NCBI GenBank assembly: GCA_964439835.1
Contig: CAYTPQ010000041.1
Location: 1 to 37,139, forward strand
Direction: 5' to 3'
Source of the DNA: JAGNLM01 sp964439835
GTDB lineage: Bacteria; Pseudomonadota; Gammaproteobacteria; JAABTG01
Length of the DNA: 37,139 nucleotides
Part shown: positions 28,760 to 37,139 of the stretch, one piece after another
Position numbering within the stretch: the stretch's first letter is position 1
Layout: every line of letters begins with the position of its first letter
The notes under the pieces: generated by a model
Told to the model about the DNA's origin: nothing
Database searches by the model: none
What the model saw: only the letters and a program-made list of their open reading frames with translations
Translations under genes and position numbers: made by a program

Positions 28760-29956
28760 TTACCTCTCCGCGCCGCCCGCCGCAGCCGGTCCGGCCTTCG
28801 GCGGCCCGGCCTCCTCCGCCTTGACGGCCGAACCCACCCTGACCTTCTGCAACCCCTCGACGATGACCCGCTCACCGGCCGCCAGCCCGCCGGTGATCAC
28901 CCACTTATCGCCGCGCGAGCGCTCGGCCTCGACCGTGCGGGCCTCGACCTTGTCCTCGGCGTTGACCACCATCACCTGGGCCTGGCCGCGCGGATTGCGA
29001 CTCAGCGCCGCGTGCGGCAGCAGGATCGCGTCACGGTTGACCCCCTGCGTCACCCGCGCCCGCACGTACATGCCCGGCAGCAGGTCCCTACCCGGATTGG
29101 GGAAGACCGCCCGCAGCGTCACGCTACCCGTGCTCTGGTCGACGGACACTTCGGAGAACGCGAGCCTGCCTTCCAAGCCGTACTCCGTGCCGTCTTCCAG
29201 GATGAGCTGCACGGGCACCGTGTCGGCCCCGGCCCGCTGCAGCCTTGCGGATTGAAGCTGACGCTCGATGCGCAACCTCTCGGCGCTCGACTCCGTCAGG
29301 TCGACGTAGATCGGATCGATCTGCTGGACGATGGCCAGGGCCGTCCCCTGGTTGGCCGTGACCAGGGCGCCCGGCGTCACCGCGGAGCGCCCGATGCGCC
29401 CCGTGATCGGGGATCTGACCCGAGTGAACTCGAGTTCGATCTTCGCCTTGTCGAGTGCCGCCTTCGCCGCCGCGACCTCGGCCTCAGCCTGCTTGGCCTC
29501 CGCCAGGGCCTCGTCGTTGGCCTGCTTGCTGACCGCGTCGGTCTTCTCGAGTCCCGCGTAGCGCCTGGCCTTCAGGTGCGCAACCGCCAGATTGGCCTCG
29601 GCACGGGCAAGGTTCGCCTTCGCATTGTCGTAGGCGGCCTGGTAGAGCGCCGGTTCAATCTGGTACAGCAGCTGACCGGCCGTGACCTCGCTGCCCTCCT
29701 CGAACGGACGATCCTTGACGATGCCGGTGACCTGGGGGCGGATCTCCGCGATCAGCAGGGCCGCCGTCCGGCCGGGCAACTCGGTGACCAGCGGCACAGG
29801 CTCGGGGCTGACCGTGACCACCGTGACGGCGGGCACCGGCGCCGCGCCGGCGGCGCCCGGACCCTGCGGCACCCGGCTGTCGCAGGCCGCGAGCGGCAAG
29901 GCGCTCAACAGGATCAGGCCCAGCGCCAGGAATGGCAGGTCGCGTGTGCTGCGCAT
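28760..29956 (-). CDS. RND efflux periplasmic adaptor lipoprotein (AcrA/MexA type)
   Basis: 398 residues from the ATG at 29956 (AAGG 8 nt upstream). The frame is open 34 codons further, but those codons run across the promoter and operator. A lipoprotein signal (LPFLALGLILLSALPLAAC) ends in the lipobox LAAC, so the protein is tethered to the inner membrane. Order: barrel-sandwich half (PQVTGIVKDRPFEEGSEVTAGQLLYQIEP), alpha-helical hairpin with Ala/Lys-rich coiled coil (about 100-165), second lipoyl half (RVRSPITGRIGRSAVTPGALV), beta-barrel and membrane-proximal domain. It links the HAE1 pump to an outer-membrane channel. It is the first gene of the adaptor-pump-trhA operon, divergent from tetR. 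Confidence 0.95.
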   Translation of the reverse strand: MRSTRDLPFLALGLILLSALPLAACDSRVPQGPGAAGAAPVPAVTVVTVSPEPVPLVTELPGRTAALLIAEIRPQVTGIVKDRPFEEGSEVTAGQLLYQIEPALYQAAYDNAKANLARAEANLAVAHLKARRYAGLEKTDAVSKQANDEALAEAKQAEAEVAAAKAALDKAKIELEFTRVRSPITGRIGRSAVTPGALVTANQGTALAIVQQIDPIYVDLTESSAERLRIERQLQSARLQRAGADTVPVQLILEDGTEYGLEGRLAFSEVSVDQSTGSVTLRAVFPNPGRDLLPGMYVRARVTQGVNRDAILLPHAALSRNPRGQAQVMVVNAEDKVEARTVEAERSRGDKWVITGGLAAGERVIVEGLQKVRVGSAVKAEEAGPPKAGPAAAGGAER

Positions 29957-30042
29957 AGGGACGCCTTTAGGTTGCCCGGATTCCGGCGATCCGGCCGGTG
30001 GTCCGAAACACCGCCACCGGCCCGCCTTCAAGGCAACACTAT

Positions 30043-30062
30043 TAGAATGAATATTCATTCTA
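30043..30062. promoter_or_regulatory. 20-bp perfect palindromic operator between efflux operon and tetR
   Basis: TAGAATGAATATTCATTCTA is identical to its reverse complement and is the most AT-rich spot in the neighbourhood. It lies 87 nt before the adaptor ATG and 69 nt before the tetR ATG. Size and symmetry are typical of TetR-family operators, so the adjacent regulator probably binds here and represses both directions. Confidence 0.8.
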
Positions 30063-30130
30063 TGTTAGCCTGCGCGCGACCTCAACACGCACTGCGAGCG
30101 GGTCGTCGAGCCCCGCTGGAGACACCGTCG

Positions 30131-30769
30131 ATGGCTATCGCCCGGACTTCCCTCTCCAGGCATGAGCGCTCCGAGGCCCGTCGGGGGCAGATCCTCGACG
30201 CCGCCGCCATGTGTTTCCGCAGCCACGGATTCCACGGCGCGAGCATCGCGCAGATTGCGAGGGCCGCCGGCATGAGTCCCGGCCACATCTACCACTACTT
30301 CGAGAACAAGGAGGCGATCATCGGCGCCATCGTCGCTCGCGACCTGGCGCGCGTGCTCACCATCACCGCCGAGATGCGGTCCGCGCGCGACGTCGTGGAC
30401 GCCATGCTCGCCCGGGTGCCCGAAGGCGTCGCAGAGCACCTGGAACCCGCGACAGCGGCGCTGCGGCTGGAGGTCGTCGCCGAGGCCGCCCGCAACCCCC
30501 GCGTCGCGGAGATCGTGCGTGCGGCGGACGGCCCGGGCCGGGAGGGTCTCGCGGCGACGATTCGAAATGCCCGCCTGGCGGCCGGCTACGAGGACGGCCA
30601 GGAGGCCACCGACGCCATGGTCGAGGCCATCGCGGCGATGTTCGAGGGGCTGCAGGTCCGCGCGGTCCGAAACCCCTCACTCGACCCGGAGCGCCTGGCG
30701 GGCCTTTACCGGCGGATACTTCGCATCCTGCTCACCCGCCCCGCCGACGACGACCCCGGTAGCGTGTGA
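30131..30769 (+). CDS. TetR-family transcriptional regulator of the efflux operon
   Basis: 212 residues from the ATG at 30131, with GGAG 9 nt upstream. The frame is open further upstream, but translation from there would start within the operator. The N-terminal helix-turn-helix (about 18-65) reads RRGQILDAAAMCFRSHGFHG, ASIAQIARAAGMSPGHIYHY and FENKEAIIGAIV. The C-terminal ligand domain (about 70-205) is alpha-helical and shows no recognisable ligand signature. Divergent placement around a perfect palindrome makes it the local repressor of the adaptor-pump-trhA genes and of itself. The inducer is unknown. Confidence 0.92.
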   Translation: MAIARTSLSRHERSEARRGQILDAAAMCFRSHGFHGASIAQIARAAGMSPGHIYHYFENKEAIIGAIVARDLARVLTITAEMRSARDVVDAMLARVPEGVAEHLEPATAALRLEVVAEAARNPRVAEIVRAADGPGREGLAATIRNARLAAGYEDGQEATDAMVEAIAAMFEGLQVRAVRNPSLDPERLAGLYRRILRILLTRPADDDPGSV

Positions 30770-30842
30770 GTCGCTCCGCCGGCGGTGCCGCCTTCTATCC
30801 GGCGCAAGACGCAGGGGACCGCCCCGGGCCCCCTCGCGACCC

Positions 30843-32041
30843 TCACGCACCCGCCGCCGGGCCCTCCTCGCCGCCCCCCGGGACGCTCGACCGGCGTGGC
30901 CCCCGCGCCTCCAGCAGACCGACCGCGAGGGGAAGTCCCAGCACCAGGAACCCGCTTCCGACCACTGCCGGCCAACCCCCGTAGCGAAAGGCAAAGCCAC
31001 TCGCGGTGATCCCTGCCGTCCCTCCGGCGTAGTAGAAGAGGACGTAGAGCGCGTTGCCTCGCCCGCGACTCGCGCTCAGGCGGCGGTTCAGGGCGCCCGC
31101 GGCCGCAGCGTGGGTGGCGAAGAAGCCCGCGCAGGCGAGCATGAGCCCTGCCACCACGGCGAGCATCGAGGGGATCAGGGTGAGCGTCAGGGCGACCGTA
31201 AAGACCGCCGTGCCGAGCAGCAAGGTTGCACCGCTGCCGATCCGGTTGGCCAGACGCCCTGCGAGCGGGCCGATTGCCGCACCAATCAGGTAGACGCCGT
31301 AGAGCAGCGTGATGAGGCTGGTTGCCGCCTCGAAGGGCGGTGCGCTCAGGTAGAAGGGCAAGTAGTTGAAGGTCACCGAGAACACCCAGAACGCGCCGAA
31401 GGCCACCACGTACATCCGCAGCACCGGCCAGGAGGTCAGCAGTTGCCGGTATCCCAGCGCGCTGTCGGGGCGGGGCGGGGCAACGCCCGCGCCGGGTAGC
31501 CACCGGGCCGCGGCCACCGCCGCGGCCAGAACCAGCACCGTGGCGCTGACGAAGGCGTAGCGCCAGTGCAGCGGTGGGTGGATCCAGCCCCCGAGGAGGC
31601 GCCCGCCGAGCCCACCCACCACGGTGGCCGACACGTACGCCCCCATCACCACGTTCAGGCGCTCCGCCGGCAGGCGATTGGCCAGGTAGGCGGCCAGGGA
31701 GGTCGTCAGCGCGGGCAGAAAGAGCCCCTGGGCAAACCGGGCCGCGACCAGCAGCGCGAAATCCCGGGTCAGCGCGCACACTAACCCCGCAAAGCCCACC
31801 ATCACCCCGCCGACGAGAACGAGCGGTCGCATGGGATAGCGATCGACGAGCCCCCCGAACGGGAGCGTGGCGAGCGCTATCCCCAGGACGACGGCCGAGA
31901 CGGACAGGGACGAGCCCGCCGCGTCGACACCGAACTCCTCGGCCAGCACCGGCAACACCGGCTGCGTGAGGTAGATGTTGGTGAACGCCGCCGCTACCAG
32001 GCCGAAGACCAGTCCCTGCAGGCGGTGGGAGGCGTTATCGG

Positions 32042-32045
<4 letters not shown>
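30843..32045 (-). CDS. Major facilitator superfamily transporter (YnfM-like drug:H+ antiporter type)
   Basis: 400 residues from a GTG at 32045 overlapping the carB stop by 4 nt (GTGA). Upstream in-frame codons lie inside carB and are rejected. About twelve hydrophobic segments. The first helix carries NIYLTQPVLPVLAEEFGVD, a signature of the YnfM-like subgroup, and PFGGLVDRYPMRPLVLVG is the motif-A loop between helices 2 and 3. The C-terminal tail is a hydrophilic Gly/Pro-rich stretch. The substrate cannot be read from sequence. Coupling to carB could point to export of a nucleobase, amino acid or related compound, but chance adjacency is equally possible. Convergent with tetR across a 73-bp gap with no clear terminator. 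Confidence 0.88.
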
Positions 32046-35242
<3,197 letters not shown>

Positions 35243-35327
35243 GGTGGCTTCCTCTGCGGTGCGGGCGGCGTAGTGCCTCAGGCGCAGGCGGGCGCGGCCC
35301 GTTCATCCTAGACACGCCGCGCGCTGA

Positions 35328-35918
35328 TCAGCGGAAGGGCGTCATGATCCGCTCGGGTTGCACCATCTTGTCCATATCAAACGCGATCCGGTGCATGGTG
35401 TCCCGGATCCCGGCCATCGACCCGTTCATCGAGGCCATCAGGACATCCATCTGCCGGATGGCCTTGGTCATCTCGCCGACGCTGTCGGTCATCGCGTCGA
35501 TGTTCTGACCCATGCCGTGCATGTCCCTGCCCATGCCGCCCATCGCCCCGGTCATGAAATCCATTCCCCCGCGCATTGCGCGCAGGTCCCCACCCATCTG
35601 CTCTCCCCCCACCACCATGGACCGGGCCATCACCTGCGTGCCCCCGGTCATGTCACCGACGTCGCCCGACATGCCGTTGACGTCCCTGCTCATCTGGACC
35701 ACGGTCGCGGTCATGGTGGCCATGTCGCTTCCCATGTTCCACATGAACATCGCCATGCCGAGAAAGGCTCCGCCCAGCGCCGTAAGCAGGATGCCGGCCA
35801 GGCCCAGCTTCACCATCGAGAGTCCGCCCGGTGCGTCGCCGGCCGGGGGAGCGGCACGGCTGCGCTGACGGTTCGAGCTGTGGGGCGCAGGCCCCGGGGC
35901 GACATCGGTCCTGGACAC
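35328..35918 (-). CDS. Membrane-anchored methionine-rich coiled-coil protein
   Basis: About 196 residues from a GTG at 35918 with GGGAG 6 nt upstream; a GTG at 35936 would add six residues but has no ribosome-binding site. Order: Pro/Arg-rich cytoplasmic leader (1 to about 35), one membrane helix (VKLGLAGILLTALGGAFLG, about 36-54), then about 125 periplasmic residues. It has 31 methionines (16 %). After the helix, successive Met spacings are only 3, 4 or 7, from the Met of MWNMGSDM to the last Met near the C-terminus. This places nearly all Met at core a/d positions of a heptad coiled coil, with one four-residue stutter near RAMRGGMDFM. No Cys or catalytic motif is seen. Similar Met-spaced proteins in sulfur bacteria are, from memory, sometimes misannotated as translation initiation factor 2. 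Function unknown; metal (Cu(I)) binding, oxidant scavenging or a mechanical role are possibilities. Confidence 0.8.
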   Translation of the reverse strand: MSRTDVAPGPAPHSSNRQRSRAAPPAGDAPGGLSMVKLGLAGILLTALGGAFLGMAMFMWNMGSDMATMTATVVQMSRDVNGMSGDVGDMTGGTQVMARSMVVGGEQMGGDLRAMRGGMDFMTGAMGGMGRDMHGMGQNIDAMTDSVGEMTKAIRQMDVLMASMNGSMAGIRDTMHRIAFDMDKMVQPERIMTPFR

Positions 35919-36084
35919 TGGAGACTCCCGATTCACGGCGGGGCCCCGGCCCCGCCTCGCCTCTGCCGCGTTGGCCGCGGTCCCTCAAGACTCTAGCAGC
36001 TGCCGCCGCCGAACGCCTGGGGAACGGGGCTGCAAGACCGGAACGAGCCGCCCGCCGGACCCCGTTGGACCGCAAGCGAGAGGT

Positions 36085-36099
36085 TGCGAATCGTTCTCA
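36085..36099. promoter_or_regulatory. Fur-box-like site upstream of bfd
   Basis: TGAGAAC-G-ATTCGCA (minus strand) matches the 7-1-7 Fur consensus TGATAAT-N-ATTATCA at 10 of 14 positions. It lies 51 nt before the bfd GTG, where repressor binding would cover the promoter. Iron-regulated bfd is well known in other gammaproteobacteria, which supports the call. It lies between bfd and the divergent Met-rich gene, so could affect both. Confidence 0.6.
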
Positions 36100-36150
36100 T
36101 CTGGGTTAGCCTCCGGCTCCGAGCGTGTGTGGTCCAGCAGGAGTCCCGTC

Positions 36151-36366
36151 GTGTACGTCTGCATTTGTAAGAACGTGAGCGATAGGCAGATCCGTCAGGC
36201 CGTGGCGCACGGGGCTCGCCGGCTGCGCGACCTCCGGGAGATGCTCGGAGTGGCCTCCGAGTGCGGCAAGTGCGCCAGCTGCGCGCGCGACGTGCTGCGG
36301 GAGGCCCTCCGCCACGAGAGCCCCCCCTTCGTCCTGGCGGCAGAACCGGTGCTCGACACCGTCTAA
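36151..36366 (+). CDS. bfd: Bacterioferritin-associated ferredoxin
   Basis: 71 residues from a GTG at 36151, with AGGAG 7 nt upstream. Bfd is a [2Fe-2S] protein that reduces bacterioferritin haem to release stored iron. The start MYVCICKNVSDRQIRQAV is diagnostic, and the cluster ligands are Cys4, Cys6, Cys38 and Cys41 (CGKC), with an extra Cys44. The family length is about 64-73. It stands just downstream of the Fur-box-like site and 156 nt before bfr, so expression under iron limitation is expected while bfr has its own leader. Confidence 0.95.
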   Translation: MYVCICKNVSDRQIRQAVAHGARRLRDLREMLGVASECGKCASCARDVLREALRHESPPFVLAAEPVLDTV

Positions 36367-36479
36367 CGATCTGAGAGAACGGAGCCGTCGGCGGGAGAGC
36401 CGTCCGGCGAAGGGCAAAGACCCCGCGGCCGATGTCCTTTTCCCCCTGCAGCCGCCTGATACCCTCCTTGCGGTAGGGC

Positions 36480-36497
36480 GCCGGACCGGCGTCCGGC
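36480..36497 (+). other. Hairpin in the bfd-bfr gap, just before the bfr ribosome-binding site
   Basis: A perfect 7-bp stem, GCCGGAC and GTCCGGC, with loop CGGC, ends 12 nt before the GGAGG of bfr. It could attenuate bfd read-through, mark an mRNA processing point or stabilise the bfr message. The remainder of the 156-bp gap holds a pyrimidine-rich stretch and no clear promoter hexamers. Confidence 0.4.
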
Positions 36498-36522
36498 CAG
36501 TCACCCCAGAGGAGGTCCCGAC

Positions 36523-37002
36523 TTGAAAGGCGACGCTAAGGTCATCGAGCACCTGAACCGGGTGCTGAAGAACGAGCTCACCGCGATCAACCAGTACTTT
36601 CTCCACGCCCGCATGCTGCAGGACTGGGGCTTCGCGGCGCTGGGCAAGCACGAGTTCGAGGAATCGGTGGACGAGATGCGTCACGCCGACAAACTGGTCC
36701 AGCGGATCCTGTTCCTCGAAGGTCTTCCGAACCTCCAGGACCTCGGCAAGCTGCTGATCGGAGAGGACGTCGAGGAGGTGCTGGCGAATGACCTGAAGCT
36801 TGAGCAGATAGCCCACCCCGACCTCAAGGCCGCCATCGCGCACTGCGAGTCGGTGGGAGACTACGTGAGTCGCGAGCTGTTCGAGGAGATCCTCGAGGCC
36901 GAAGAGGAGCACATCGACCACTTGGAGACCCAGCTTGCCCTCATCGGGAAAGTGGGCCTGCAGAACTACCTGCAGTCGCAGATGGGCACCGGATCGAGCT
37001 GA
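36523..37002 (+). CDS. bfr: Bacterioferritin (haem-containing)
   Basis: 159 residues from a TTG start at 36523, chosen because GGAGG lies 7 nt upstream and residue numbering then matches E. coli Bfr. Bfr forms a 24-mer cage storing iron as a ferric mineral. The di-iron ferroxidase ligands are all present: Glu18, Tyr25, Glu51, His54, Glu94, Glu127 and His130. Met52 (DEMRHADK), which ligates the inter-subunit haem, is present too, so this is a functional haem-binding subunit rather than a haem-less partner. It is paired with bfd upstream. Confidence 0.96.
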   Translation: MKGDAKVIEHLNRVLKNELTAINQYFLHARMLQDWGFAALGKHEFEESVDEMRHADKLVQRILFLEGLPNLQDLGKLLIGEDVEEVLANDLKLEQIAHPDLKAAIAHCESVGDYVSRELFEEILEAEEEHIDHLETQLALIGKVGLQNYLQSQMGTGSS

Positions 37003-37061
37003 GCGACAGCGGCCCCCCTCAGCGGCCGTCCTCGTCGGCAGCGACTGACGGGAGGGACGCC

Positions 37062-37139
37062 ATGGTCCTCCAAGACCAAGGGGCCTCCCCGGTGGCGACG
37101 CCACGCCCCCATCAGGCCGGCCGTGGCAAAGACGCGCTG
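37062..37139 (+). CDS. Start of an unidentified gene, truncated by the window edge
   Basis: ATG at 37062 with GGGAGG 6 nt upstream opens 26 codons (MVLQDQGASPVATPRPHQAG and onward) without a stop. The N-terminus is hydrophilic and Pro/Gly-rich with no signal peptide. Too short to identify. The ribosome-binding site and position 60 nt after bfr make a real gene plausible but unproven. Confidence 0.4.
   Translation, partial: MVLQDQGASPVATPRPHQAGRGKDAL

Overview
This is a very GC-rich (roughly 70 %) stretch of a gammaproteobacterial chromosome. Several gene neighbourhoods are diagnostic: orn-nnr-tsaE-amiB with rsgA divergent to orn, ffs-dnaX-ybaB-recR, rng-yhdP, and nudJ-mnmA-hflD. Two features hint at a sulfur-oxidising or phototrophic member of the Chromatiales or a related order: a large pyruvate:ferredoxin oxidoreductase (NifJ), and beside it a secreted Pro/Gly/Tyr-rich protein that recalls sulfur-globule proteins. 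The taxonomic placement is inference. I saw no tRNA, rRNA operon, insertion sequence, phage gene or CRISPR array.

Layout. 1-4611: the secreted Pro/Tyr-rich protein (cut by the window edge) and nifJ, both on the minus strand, with an AT-rich, dyad-rich control region upstream of nifJ. 4612-14731: relA on the minus strand, divergent from a plus-strand run rng-yhdP-nudJ-mnmA-hflD whose last genes overlap by 4 nt. 14732-18731: the compact minus-strand operon orn-nnr-tsaE-amiB, meeting hflD end to end. 19073-20264: a small c-type cytochrome with no methionine ligand, then rsgA. 20338-20446: a large imperfect palindromic repeat between convergent rsgA and recR. 20481-24773: minus-strand recR, ybaB, dnaX, 4.5S RNA (ffs) and a CNNM/CorC-type membrane protein. 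24855-30769: an RND efflux operon (lipoprotein adaptor, HAE1 pump, then TrhA/hemolysin III overlapping the pump by 4 nt), divergent from a TetR regulator across a perfect 20-bp palindrome. 30843-35918: an MFS transporter overlapping carB, preceded by a membrane-anchored methionine-rich coiled-coil protein. 36085-37139: a Fur-box-like site, bfd, bfr, and the first codons of an unidentified gene.

Most of the window is housekeeping: stringent response, RNA turnover, tRNA thiolation and t6A formation, NAD(P)HX repair, cell-wall hydrolysis, ribosome assembly, clamp loading, recombination, SRP and pyrimidine/arginine synthesis. The least explained parts are the methionine-core coiled-coil protein (35328-35918), the Pro/Tyr-rich exported protein (1-565), the cytochrome without a Met ligand (19073-19372), the palindromic repeat (20338-20446), and a CarB that looks atypical for a gammaproteobacterium and sits without carA.
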